Of a stretch of 27,730 bases of DNA, positions 16,258-24,589 are shown in pieces. The notes beneath the pieces were generated by a model, which saw only the letters and a program-made list of their open reading frames with translations, was not told the DNA's origin and ran no database searches. Every line of letters starts with the position of its first letter. Positions within the stretch are counted from its first letter, which is position 1. The DNA is from Acidobacteriota bacterium (lineage in GTDB: Bacteria; Acidobacteriota; Polarisedimenticolia; J045). The stretch lies in contig CP070706.1 of the NCBI GenBank assembly GCA_020350085.1, forward strand, positions 3,944,063-3,971,792, in the 5' to 3' direction. A program made the translations under genes and the position numbers.

Positions 16258-18915
16258 GTGGTCGAGGGGCTCTTGCACGATCGCCGAGGTGGCGCGCGTC
16301 AGCGCCGATTGATCGCGGCGGTGCTCGCCTTCACGCTGGCCGCGACCACGTCGTCATTTGGCGACACGCGAGAAGAAGACGACGTGCTGCGCATCAGGCG
16401 CGCCGTCACGCAGGCGCTCCGCTCGGCAGCAAGCCCTCCGCTCCGCATCGAGGATCTGCTCGTGGACGCGGACGTCACGGCTCGAGGCCTTGGCAGGGCG
16501 CTCGCGGAGGCGACCATCGCGCGGGCGCAGGGCCGTGAGGGCCAGGCTCGATCGATCGTCATGGGCGCCCTGCGCGGGAGAGGAGATGCAGACGCTCCTG
16601 CTTCGACGATGGAGCTCGATGCGGCGCTGTGGAGTCTGCTGTTGGAGACAGGTCCCGACGAGAGTGCGCGGGCGTTGCTGGCCGCCTCGACGGCGTCGGC
16701 GGGACGGTTCGCGTACCCCGCGCTGCTCGCCAGGGATGGCCGCTGCGAGCAGGCGTTGGATCTCGCCGAGTTTGCCGGCACGGACAGAGACGAACAGCTC
16801 GGCATCGAAGCCACCTTGCTCGCATCTCAGTTGCTCCAGCGTTGCGATCGGCGCGAGCGGGCTCTGGCGTTGCTGGAAGCGGCGGGGCCGGGCGATCCTC
16901 GCGTCGCGACCAGCGCCGGTTGGGCTCTGATCAATCTCGGTGACTACGACGCGGCAGCGCACTGGTGCCGACAGGCCCGCGTGGGGGCCGCTGGAGTGTC
17001 GCCACTGGAGCACGACGCCGCGCTCTGCACGGCGTTCGCCGATGCGCTGCGCGGGGTTCTGCCCGCGGCGCGAGAAGACTATCTCGACGCGCTGCGCAAC
17101 TTGCTGGCCGATCCGGCCGCGCCGCTCCCCGAGCGACGCCGCGCAGGTCTCGTCGCCGCCTGGGTTGCGTTGGGACCCCGAGGGCCCCGCGGCGCCCAGC
17201 AGGCCCTGGCGCTGCTCGATGAGACGTTGGCGCTCGAGGCCGAACCGGGCCAGCGGCCGCTGGCCGGCTTGATCCGCCGTCTCGCTCTGGTCGAGCTAGA
17301 GCAGGTGGACGAGGCTCGCGAGGGGCTCGCTGGCGTCGAAGAGGCCGCCGCAGGAGAGAGCGGTGTCGTCAGGGCGCTACTCGAGGCAATTCTCGCTTCC
17401 GCGGAGGGTGATCAGATCGGTGCCGCGGCGGCGCAAGCCCACGCCCTCGAGCTGGCCCGCGCTGCAGCGCTCGGCCCGCTCGTGGCGGCCGTCGAGGCGG
17501 CTCGGCTGGAGCTCTCGCGCCGGGGGGATCGTGAGCCGCTCGGCCGGCTGCACGCTCTGGACGGACTCGAGGCATGGACACGGGCCTCCGTCGATCCGCG
17601 TACGCTTCCGCTCGCAGATCCCGCGCTGCCGCGGCGCATGATCGAGATGGCAATGCTGCTGGAGAGCACGGAGGACTCGCCGACCACCCAGCAAGCGGGC
17701 GGGCTCCTGCTCACGGCGGAGCAGTTGCGCGAAGCGCTTTCGGGTCGCGCGCCCCGTCCCGGCAGTCTGCCACGCATCGGGCAGCTGCAACGGTATCTCG
17801 CCGCTCGAAACGGTGTCCTGCTCTACTTTCTGATCGGCGAGCGACGCACGTTCGCCTGGCTGCTCGAGCCGGGGGTGACCAGCCTTCATCAACTGGAGCC
17901 GGGCGATCGCCTCGAGCGTGCGCTGATCGGCTCTGGCGGCTCGGAATCTGTCCGCCAGAACGAAGAACGGGAACCCGCTCTGGTCACCGCACTGCTCGAC
18001 CCGCTCAGCGATGGATCGACGCTGCTGATTTCGACGGATGGTGTGCTCGCGGGGGTTTCGTGGAACAACCTACCGGCCCCCGAACGATTGAGCGCGGTAG
18101 AGCATCAGCTCGCCGAAGTGTTCGACATCGCTCTGATGCCGACGCTGTCAGACGTGGTGGCGCCGGTGGGAAGCCGCCTGCAGGAGATGCGCGAGGAGCC
18201 GACGCTTCTCGTGATCGGCGGGCCGCCGAACGAGTTCGACGGACTGCTGAAGCTTCCGAAGCTCGAGCGCTACGCCTGGATTCGCAGTCTCGACCCAGCC
18301 CAGTCGACCGGTCGGCAAGTCGCGCAGGCCACGGCGACAGGGCAATCCGTCGTCCACGCGAGCATGTCGCTGCTCGTCGCCGGCGCGCGACCGGCAAGCT
18401 GCGAGTTCGGACTCGGACACCGACGGTCCGTGAGCTTGGAGAGTTTGTTCGAATCCAAACCCGAGATCGACCTCGTCATTGTCGACAGCTTCGGGGGCTG
18501 GTCATCGGGCGTCGCGGCTTCACGAGTTCGGGCCGGAAGTCATGCCGTGCGCCTTGGCGCGCGCACCGTGCTCGTGCCGCTCTCGCCTCGGTCCGTCGGT
18601 GAACGGTTGGAACTTTGGTCTCGTTTCTACGGCGAGCTGAATCGTGGGCGCTCGAAGACCATCGCTCTGAGAAAAGCCCTCGCTGAGCTGAGCGCCGCAA
18701 GCGTCGTCGCTGGAGAACATTTCGTACTGATCGGGCATGCCAACACGCGGATCATGCGGCCAGAGCGACTTTGGTGGCCGATATGGGCGTCGTTGTTGGG
18801 AGGTCTGGCGCTCGTCGCGATCGGATTGCTTCGCTTGTGGCGACGCCCTCGCGACCCGTTCGAGATCGAGCCCCCGGAAGAACCGCTTGAAGAGCCGCCA
18901 GAAGAGGCCAAATAG
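16258..18915 (+). CDS. Membrane-anchored helical-repeat protein with catalytically degenerate CHAT domain
   Basis: An 885-residue protein beginning with a signal segment (about residues 17-38, RLIAAVLAFTLAATTSSFG). Residues about 45-470 are alanine- and leucine-rich helices resembling degenerate TPR/HEAT-type repeats. From about residue 515 a CHAT (caspase-HetF-associated) fold follows: GVLLYFLIGERRTFAWLL, then DGSTLLISTDGVLAGVSWNNLP. His700 in SVVHASMSLL occupies the catalytic histidine position. The usual LSACxTG motif is replaced by VDSFGGW, with Phe745 where the catalytic Cys would be, so peptidase activity is unlikely. AVRLGARTVLVPLSPRSV continues the domain. A transmembrane helix (WWPIWASLLGGLALVAIGLL, about 840-860) and a short Glu/Pro-rich tail (EPPEEPLEEPPEEAK) end it. 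The bulk is therefore probably periplasmic, with a short cytoplasmic tail. I infer a scaffold or sensor role; no substrate or partner is visible. Confidence 0.8.
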   Translation: MVEGLLHDRRGGARQRRLIAAVLAFTLAATTSSFGDTREEDDVLRIRRAVTQALRSAASPPLRIEDLLVDADVTARGLGRALAEATIARAQGREGQARSIVMGALRGRGDADAPASTMELDAALWSLLLETGPDESARALLAASTASAGRFAYPALLARDGRCEQALDLAEFAGTDRDEQLGIEATLLASQLLQRCDRRERALALLEAAGPGDPRVATSAGWALINLGDYDAAAHWCRQARVGAAGVSPLEHDAALCTAFADALRGVLPAAREDYLDALRNLLADPAAPLPERRRAGLVAAWVALGPRGPRGAQQALALLDETLALEAEPGQRPLAGLIRRLALVELEQVDEAREGLAGVEEAAAGESGVVRALLEAILASAEGDQIGAAAAQAHALELARAAALGPLVAAVEAARLELSRRGDREPLGRLHALDGLEAWTRASVDPRTLPLADPALPRRMIEMAMLLESTEDSPTTQQAGGLLLTAEQLREALSGRAPRPGSLPRIGQLQRYLAARNGVLLYFLIGERRTFAWLLEPGVTSLHQLEPGDRLERALIGSGGSESVRQNEEREPALVTALLDPLSDGSTLLISTDGVLAGVSWNNLPAPERLSAVEHQLAEVFDIALMPTLSDVVAPVGSRLQEMREEPTLLVIGGPPNEFDGLLKLPKLERYAWIRSLDPAQSTGRQVAQATATGQSVVHASMSLLVAGARPASCEFGLGHRRSVSLESLFESKPEIDLVIVDSFGGWSSGVAASRVRAGSHAVRLGARTVLVPLSPRSVGERLELWSRFYGELNRGRSKTIALRKALAELSAASVVAGEHFVLIGHANTRIMRPERLWWPIWASLLGGLALVAIGLLRLWRRPRDPFEIEPPEEPLEEPPEEAK

Positions 18916-18932
18916 GCGTGTGTGAGCGCGTC

Positions 18933-19574
18933 TCAGATGACCAGCACGCCGGCGGGATCTTTCGTGGGTAATGTGTCGCCTTCGCGCTGAAATCTGTCGA
19001 TCAGCGACCAGACCGACGAACGTTCCCCAGCGGCTTTCAACAGCGGCCCGCGGCGTAGGGACAAGACCACCGTGCGTCGGGTCGCGATCGCTTGCAGGGA
19101 AGACGCTTCACCGTCGTCGAGTGACAGCCGGCCAAAGCATTCGCCTCCGCCCAGGCGGCGGACCTCGAAGCTCGGTCCGTTGCTCCCGTGATCGGTGACG
19201 GCCAGCTCGCCATCGACGACGATCAACAGCACGTCGCCGCTTCGTTTGTTGTGTCGCACGAGTTCGCCGGTGACGAGATGCTCGACCTCCGTGGCCTCGA
19301 GTACGGCCCGAATGTCGTCGGCGCTGAAGCCCGCGAACAGCGGAGTCTGTGCCGAACGGGCGACGCCGAGCAACGAACTGCGAATCGGCTCGAGGTTCGG
19401 AAAGACGCGATCGAGTTCGAGCAGGACCGACAGCGCGTGAAGCATCCGCCCCTCGTTCTCGAGCTCACGGGCCACGATCAGCGCGGCGCGAAGGTCGATT
19501 CGGGAGGCGTCGTCAGAGCCCTTCTCAGTATTTGCGGCATGTTCCTCGATGCGACCGCGGAGCAGGTGAGCCAT
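18933..19574 (-). CDS. Cyclic-nucleotide-binding-fold protein with degenerate phosphate-binding cassette
   Basis: A 213-residue soluble protein. Residues 1-75 are helical (LRAALIVARELENEGRMLHALSVLLELDRVFP looks like one or two TPR-like hairpins). Residues about 80-190 form a cNMP-binding-type beta-roll: PLFAGFSADDIRAVLEATEV, then VRHNKRSGDVLLIVVDGELAV and FEVRRLGGGECFG. The phosphate-binding cassette (about 142-165) normally reads FGExAL...RxA; here it reads CFGRLSLDDGEASSLQA. The conserved Glu and Arg that hold the cyclic phosphate are both missing, so cAMP or cGMP binding by the usual mode is unlikely. No DNA-binding helix-turn-helix follows. It lies 106 nt downstream of the HD-GYP gene on the same strand and converges on the CHAT-like gene. 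A link to nucleotide signalling is inference only. Confidence 0.75.
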   Translation of the reverse strand: MAHLLRGRIEEHAANTEKGSDDASRIDLRAALIVARELENEGRMLHALSVLLELDRVFPNLEPIRSSLLGVARSAQTPLFAGFSADDIRAVLEATEVEHLVTGELVRHNKRSGDVLLIVVDGELAVTDHGSNGPSFEVRRLGGGECFGRLSLDDGEASSLQAIATRRTVVLSLRRGPLLKAAGERSSVWSLIDRFQREGDTLPTKDPAGVLVI

Positions 19575-19680
19575 CCGGCTAATCTTCGCGCGCTCGGATG
19601 CAGAGCGTCGTGACGATCCCCACCTCGGAATCTAGGTTCGATGCCGGTGCCGGCCAAGCCCGCCCGAGAGGGGAACGATA

Positions 19681-20547
19681 TCAGCGAAGATTCGCGCCCC
19701 CCGTTGGGCACAGAAGAGTGATCAGCTTGCGAACCAGCGTCTGATCGTAGCGGTGCTTGCCCTCGGCACAAAGGATTCGCAGCGCTTCTGCCCCGCTCAA
19801 AGCTCGCTGATACGCACGGTCGCTCGTCATGGCGTCGAAGCCGTCAGCCAGCGAGACGATGCGAACCTCCATCGGAATCGCTCGCTGCATCAGCCCGCGA
19901 GGATAGCCGGACCCATCGAGCCACTCGTGATGAGCCTGGCAGATTTCGAGAACGAGCGGATCATCCCAGTTGCCTTCGATGAGAATCGCAACACCGCGCT
20001 GGGGGTGGGTCTTCATCAGCTCCCACTCGTCTGCAGTCAGCATGCCGGGCTTGTTGATCAAGCGCGATGGGAGATCGCACTTGCCGCAGTCGTGCATCAG
20101 CGCACCGCGCCCGATGCTGTGCAGCAGATCCGGTGCGGTCACGCCCGTTGCCCGCGCCAAACCGACGCTGTAAATCGCGTCGTGAAGGCTGTGCGTGTAC
20201 GTGTAGTAGTCGTGCTCCATCATCCGAACCGCCGCGGCCATGGTGTCCGGCCCATCGACAAGCCTGCAAAGGGAGCGGTTGATGATCTCGATCTGCTCGC
20301 GCACGCTCGAGGCTCGGGGGTTGCCGAGAATCTCTCGCATCAGGTCGCGCGAGGAGTGCACGAGAACGCCCACCCGGTCCTCGATGGACAGGTGGGGGTC
20401 GCTCACCCGAGTCTCCAGCCGGCCCGTCACGTAGCGCGACCAGTCTCCCGACTGCTCGAAGCCGACCCAGACAGAACGCACCCCAGAGTCGGCCAGCCGC
20501 AGGCGCTCCGCGGTGCCGAACGGGAGGTTCTGGGCCCGATAGAGCAC
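19681..20547 (-). CDS. HD-GYP domain protein, part downstream of an in-frame amber codon
   Basis: From GTG 20547 the frame encodes 288 residues carrying an HD-GYP domain, a metal-dependent phosphodiesterase that hydrolyses c-di-GMP or related dinucleotides. Visible motifs are HSLHDAIYSVGLA (His119, His122), the HD pair in ALMHDCGK (His152, Asp153), His181 in KTHPQRG, and the signature HHEWLDGSGYP (206-216). SLADGFDAMTSDRAYQ (232-247) completes the site, so the catalytic part looks intact. GTG 20547 is only two codons after an in-frame TAG (20551-20553), and conserved-looking sequence continues in frame before that TAG. The true gene probably began at GTG 20667. This part may be made by reinitiation, by amber readthrough, or not at all. 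The cyclic-nucleotide-fold gene follows on the same strand. Confidence 0.82.
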   Translation of the reverse strand: MLYRAQNLPFGTAERLRLADSGVRSVWVGFEQSGDWSRYVTGRLETRVSDPHLSIEDRVGVLVHSSRDLMREILGNPRASSVREQIEIINRSLCRLVDGPDTMAAAVRMMEHDYYTYTHSLHDAIYSVGLARATGVTAPDLLHSIGRGALMHDCGKCDLPSRLINKPGMLTADEWELMKTHPQRGVAILIEGNWDDPLVLEICQAHHEWLDGSGYPRGLMQRAIPMEVRIVSLADGFDAMTSDRAYQRALSGAEALRILCAEGKHRYDQTLVRKLITLLCPTGGANLR

Positions 20548-20667
20548 GGGCTAGCTGTCGCCATGGCGCAGCCACAAATCACAGGGCACGAGCGAGTCGG
20601 TGTCGAGCAGCTCGATCGAGACCGGAAAGAACGATTGCGGCGGCGCCGTTGGCGGAGTCGTCGACAC
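20548..20667 (-). pseudogene. Upstream 38 codons of the HD-GYP gene, cut off by in-frame TAG
   Basis: In the same frame as the HD-GYP gene, GTG 20667 starts 38 codons, ending SFFPVSIELLDTDSLVPCD, LWLRHGDS and then TAG (20551-20553). After the stop, PVLYRAQNLPFGTAERLRLADSGVRSVWV continues the same pattern. Hydrophobic strands followed by a LYR-and-[F]-rich stretch are typical of the N-terminal domain that precedes some HD-GYP domains. A single C-to-T change of CAG to TAG would explain the break. TAG is used as a normal stop elsewhere in the window (DUF5916, sigma factor, rnz, CHAT-like gene). Sequencing error, a recent nonsense mutation or readthrough cannot be separated from this sequence alone. 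Confidence 0.6.
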
Positions 20668-21151
20668 GGTTCCCGACCGAACTCTTCGGCGAAACGTGCG
20701 AGCACCCGAGCCCAAATCATTCGTGAGATCGACGGGTTAGCCAGAGCGCCCGGATCGGCGAGAGGTGATCCCTCAACGGTGCGTCGCTGGCGGCAAGTGG
20801 TTGTAGGCGTGGCGGTTTTGCAGCCCGCTCCCGGCTGCGGGAGCCGCTGTCGGCCCGGCCGGCGCGAGACCCTCGGCTTTAGCAAGACCGCGGCCGGGCT
20901 CATGGACCGCGCGCTGGTGCACGAGGATCACCACGCCGGCACCGTCCGCTCACGGCCCGGCGAGAACGCCTCGTCCTACCGCTACAAGACCGCGATCGCC
21001 GCCTGAAGCACCCGCCGAGAAACCGTGCCAAAACGCCGCCCTTCGCTCGATCGGCTCGAGCACGCACCGTTGAGGGCTCACCTCGGAAGGCTTCGCGGCC
21101 AATTCGGGCTAGAATGCCGGCCCTCCGCGCCCGATCGCGCGGGCTGACGCC
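20668..21151. other. 484-bp region without a confident gene
   Basis: It lies between the divergent HD-GYP frame and the second S9 peptidase. Open frames cross it on both strands, including one on the plus strand ending at 21006, but none shows conserved motifs or a good start. The plus-strand frame is the reverse shadow of the HD-GYP gene for most of its length. A 7-bp perfect hairpin with a GCTG loop (20827-20844) is present without a T run. It must hold the promoters of both flanking genes, but I see no convincing -35/-10 pair. It may contain a decayed gene. Confidence 0.5.
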
Positions 21152-23704
21152 ATGCCTAACGAGAACAAGCAGCGCCCGATCACGGCGATCGACCTCGTCG
21201 GGATTTCCGAGCCAGTAGACCTTGCCCTCTCGCCGGATGGCGAGAAGGTGGCGTTCGTCTTGACCGAGACCGATTTGCAGCGCAGCGAGGTGCGGGCCCA
21301 GGTTCACGTCGCCCCGGGCGAAGACTTGGCCCCGAGCGGGGGGGTTGATCGGCATCGGCAGCTCACCTATGGGCTGCAGGACGCTGGCCATCCGACCTGG
21401 TCGCCCGACGGGAAGCATCTTGCTTTTCTCACATTTAGGCCTCAGCCCCATGAGGAGGAAGATGACGATCGGAGGGAGGACGGCCGAGAGAAGCACCAGG
21501 TGTTCCTGCTGCCGGCAAGCGGCGGGGAAGCGCGCCGCCTGACCGAGTCGCCCGAGGGCGTGGATCTGTATCTGTGGTGGCCAGACGGTTCCGGCGTGGC
21601 GACCTTGGGACCGGTCCCACGGGCCGCCGCCGAGCGCGGGTGGCGCCGCCGCCGACACGAGCAACACGACGACGCTCACGTGGTGTACGCGGACATCCCG
21701 GCATTGGAGATCTGCCTGCACCCGCTCGACGGCCGACCGGAGCGGCTGTTGGCAGGGGTGCGAGGGATCGAGGACTTCGACGTTTCACCGGACGGTCGCT
21801 GGCTGGCCTACTCGACGAACCACACCGGCCGGCCGCAGGACTCCGAACGCGTGGAGGTCATTCTCCGCGAGCTTGAAACAGGCCGCGAGCGACGCGTCAC
21901 GAACGGCCGTGGAGGAGCCGAGAGCCGACCGCGCTTTACCGCCGACGGGCGCTTTCTGCTGTTTCAAGGTTGGTCGGACCCAAAAGTCTCATTCAGCCGC
22001 CAGGAGCTGCTGGCCGTCGATCTCCGGCAGCCCGGCGCGCCGCTCAGAGCGTTGTTGAGCGGCATCGATCGTGATCTGGAAGAGTTCGCGACGCTGGCTG
22101 ACGGGCGCGTCGCGGCCCTGCTGGCGTGGGGCTTCGAATCCCGGCTCGCGATCATCGACCCGGCCACCGGGCAATGGGAGATCGTCCCCATCGAAGGCCG
22201 CGTGATGACTCAGCTGGCGGCTGCGCGAGCTGTCTCGCGACTGGCACTCGTCGTCGAAGACGGTGCGTCACTACCCGAAGTAGCGCGGATCGATCTGCCC
22301 GCCGAAGCCTCGTTGCCGCACGGCGCGAGCCCAACAGGCCGTGACGTGAGGCTGATCGAGACGCTGACAGACCTCCACGAGGAATCGCGGGAGTGGCTCC
22401 GCGCGCGACGGCGGCGCAGCGGCTGGCGTCACGAGGGTCACGATCACGAGGGGCTGTTGCTGTCGCCGCCGATGCGGGGCGAACGAGCACCGCCCTGCCT
22501 CGTCTGGATTCACGGCGGACCGCACTGGAGGGTGCTCGACACGCTGCGCGTCTACGAAGCGGAAGCGATTGCCGCAGAGGGGTGGGCCGTATTCATGCCG
22601 CACTTCCGCGGGTCATCCGGTTACGAGCAACGCTACAGCCTCGCCTCGCGCGGGGATCTCGGCGGCGCCGACGCACGCGACATCCTCGCCGGTATCGAAC
22701 AACTCGTCGACTCGCGGCTCGTCGATCCAGAGCGACTGGCCGTCGCCGGCGCGAGTTACGGCGGCTACATGACCAATTGGCTGCTGGCCACCACCGAACG
22801 ATTTCGGGCCGGCGTGTCGATCGCGGGAATCTTCGACCTCGCCCAGGACTACACCACTTCCGACCTGTCTTCGTGGGAAGAGCACTACCTCGGTGCCAAG
22901 CCGTGGGAGAACCTCGATCTGTACCGCGAGCGCTCGCCCGTCACACACGCGGCATCCATCACGGCGCCCGTGCTGATTCTGCACGGACTCGACGACGACA
23001 ACACGATCTTCACGAACAGCAAGGGCCTGCACCGCGCGTTGACCGCTCTCGGGCGCGAAGTGGAGCTGGTCTACTACCCTCGGGAAGGACACGGCCTGTT
23101 CGAGCCCGCGCATCGCGTCGACGCGCTGCATCGGATCATCGACTGGATTGGCAGGCACGTCGAGGGACGCTCAACGGTGCACGTGACCGGGCGAGATGTC
23201 CGGGTGGATGGCCTGCGCCTGGTACCGCTCGGCCATCAGGCGCGGCGCGACTACGCGGGGGTGCGGCCAGCCGAGAGGCGACAGTTTCTGGAAGTCAGCG
23301 TCGTGTTGCAGGCGCGCGAAGATGGACCGGAGCATCTACGACTGGTCCCGTGCGGCTCCGGTTCAGACCTCGTGCTCGCCGACGAGGCGGGGGACATCTA
23401 CCGGCCGATCGGCGTTCCGATCGACGTGCACGGGCACTCCGTGCTGCTCACCGGGCGTGGCTCGCTCGAAGCTTGGCGCGCGGAGGATTCCCGGCCGGCG
23501 GCTCTGCCGCTGACGGTCGTTTTCGAGGTGCCGGCGCGGCCGGGACAGTACCGGCTGATCGTGTGGGACCTTCCAGCGGTGATCCTCGACGTCGCTCAAG
23601 CCGAAGACGACGACGCTCACAGCCCCGAGGACGCCCCGGTCGAATCACCCATCGAGTCTAAAAAAGAGGAGTCGAGCGTCGAGTCAAACCCGGACCGTTC
23701 ATGA
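21152..23704 (+). CDS. S9-family serine peptidase with C-terminal beta extension and acidic tail
   Basis: An 850-residue cytoplasmic-type S9 peptidase with no signal peptide. Residues about 10-400 form a beta-propeller with repeats such as LSPDGEKVAFV, WSPDGKHLAFL and VSPDGRWLAYS. A charged insertion (EEEDDDRREDGREK) lies near residue 105. The alpha/beta-hydrolase domain follows (about 430-670) with LVWIHGGPHW, Ser535 in GASYGGYM, Asp in LHGLDDDNTIF and His in REGHGLFEP, a complete triad of the acylaminoacyl-peptidase/dipeptidyl-peptidase type. After the hydrolase, about 180 residues form an extra domain of beta strands (VDGLRLVPLG, then PARPGQYRLIVWDL). A Glu/Ser-rich tail (APVESPIESKKEESSVES) ends it. 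The extension is not part of the standard family. The apaH gene follows 51 nt later on the same strand. No clear ribosome binding site precedes ATG 21152. Confidence 0.9.
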   Translation: MPNENKQRPITAIDLVGISEPVDLALSPDGEKVAFVLTETDLQRSEVRAQVHVAPGEDLAPSGGVDRHRQLTYGLQDAGHPTWSPDGKHLAFLTFRPQPHEEEDDDRREDGREKHQVFLLPASGGEARRLTESPEGVDLYLWWPDGSGVATLGPVPRAAAERGWRRRRHEQHDDAHVVYADIPALEICLHPLDGRPERLLAGVRGIEDFDVSPDGRWLAYSTNHTGRPQDSERVEVILRELETGRERRVTNGRGGAESRPRFTADGRFLLFQGWSDPKVSFSRQELLAVDLRQPGAPLRALLSGIDRDLEEFATLADGRVAALLAWGFESRLAIIDPATGQWEIVPIEGRVMTQLAAARAVSRLALVVEDGASLPEVARIDLPAEASLPHGASPTGRDVRLIETLTDLHEESREWLRARRRRSGWRHEGHDHEGLLLSPPMRGERAPPCLVWIHGGPHWRVLDTLRVYEAEAIAAEGWAVFMPHFRGSSGYEQRYSLASRGDLGGADARDILAGIEQLVDSRLVDPERLAVAGASYGGYMTNWLLATTERFRAGVSIAGIFDLAQDYTTSDLSSWEEHYLGAKPWENLDLYRERSPVTHAASITAPVLILHGLDDDNTIFTNSKGLHRALTALGREVELVYYPREGHGLFEPAHRVDALHRIIDWIGRHVEGRSTVHVTGRDVRVDGLRLVPLGHQARRDYAGVRPAERRQFLEVSVVLQAREDGPEHLRLVPCGSGSDLVLADEAGDIYRPIGVPIDVHGHSVLLTGRGSLEAWRAEDSRPAALPLTVVFEVPARPGQYRLIVWDLPAVILDVAQAEDDDAHSPEDAPVESPIESKKEESSVESNPDRS

Positions 23705-23755
23705 GCCCACGCGTCGAAGCGCTCATGAGTGGCACGATCTGAGCGAGGTCCGAAC

Positions 23756-24589
23756 GTGGCAACGTACGCCATAGGCGATGTCCATGGCTGCTGGCAAACG
23801 CTGTCCGCGCTGCTAGATCGCGTCGGCTTCGACGAGAAGGTCGATCGATTGTGGTTCACGGGCGATCTGGTCAATCGCGGCCCGGGTTCGCTACGGGTGT
23901 TGCGCTTCGTTCGTGATCTCGGTGACCGAGCGACCGTGGTTCTCGGCAATCACGATCTGCACTTGTTGGCGCTCGCGGCCGGAGTCCGCCGTCGCAAGCG
24001 CCGCGACACGCTCGATGAGCTGTTGTCCGCGCCAGACCGCGAGGAGTTGCTCGATTGGCTGCGCCACCGCCCGCTGTTCCATAAGGAAGAAGCGTGGGCC
24101 ATCGTTCACGCTGGCCTCATTCCACGCTGGAGCTTCGCAGTTGCCGAGCGGCTCGCCCAAGACTCATCAGAGGCCTTGCTCTCAGACGAGGCGCCGCAAC
24201 TGCTCGCGGCCTACGAAGCGCCGTCGGCTCGAGGCGAGCACGATCGCTGGCCGGCAAGTGACGGCTTGCCAGGTACCACCGTCGCCGTGCTGAACGCCCT
24301 GACGAGACTGCGCACCTGCACCTCGGACGGACGCATGGATCTCGACAACACCGCCGGGCCCGAGAGTGCACGCCCGGGTTTCGCCCCGTGGTTCTCGCTG
24401 AGCGCGGCGCTCGCGGAGGGGCGTACGATCGTCTTCGGCCATTGGGCCTCGCTCGGGCCCGTCGTCAGCGAGCGGCTCGTGGCACTCGACGCGGGCTGCG
24501 CCTGGGGAGGCGCACTGGCCGCCGTCAGACTGGACGATCGAGAGCTGATCCGCGTGCCGTGCCGCGACGAACTGACGACGGACGACTAA
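23756..24589 (+). CDS. apaH: Symmetrical bis(5'-nucleosyl)-tetraphosphatase ApaH
   Basis: The 277-residue protein is a PPP-family metallophosphatase with ApaH organisation. It splits Ap4A symmetrically into two ADP. From GTG 23756 it starts MATYAIGDVHG when the GTG is read as Met, giving motif GDVHG at residues 7-11. WFTGDLVNRGP, VVLGNHDLHLLAL, IVHAGLIPRW and VFGHWASLG follow in the expected order. The start has AGGT in GCGAGGTCC upstream and matches the family N-terminus; the open frame to 23729 adds only nine unrelated residues. Ap4A levels affect stress responses and RNA 5' capping in proteobacteria. It follows the S9 peptidase gene on the same strand. Its TAA stop (24587-24589) forms the first three bases of palindromic repeat copy B. 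Confidence 0.93.
   Translation: MATYAIGDVHGCWQTLSALLDRVGFDEKVDRLWFTGDLVNRGPGSLRVLRFVRDLGDRATVVLGNHDLHLLALAAGVRRRKRRDTLDELLSAPDREELLDWLRHRPLFHKEEAWAIVHAGLIPRWSFAVAERLAQDSSEALLSDEAPQLLAAYEAPSARGEHDRWPASDGLPGTTVAVLNALTRLRTCTSDGRMDLDNTAGPESARPGFAPWFSLSAALAEGRTIVFGHWASLGPVVSERLVALDAGCAWGGALAAVRLDDRELIRVPCRDELTTDD

Noticed and set aside
19753..21006. A 417-codon plus-strand open frame opposite the HD-GYP gene
   Set aside because: It is the antisense shadow of a clearly conserved gene for most of its length. Its tail past 20668 has no recognisable domain, though that tail might be a remnant of something.
13315..21151. The two S9 peptidases as a recent tandem duplication
   Set aside because: They differ in length, export signal, N-terminal region and C-terminal extension, and resemble each other only in family motifs.
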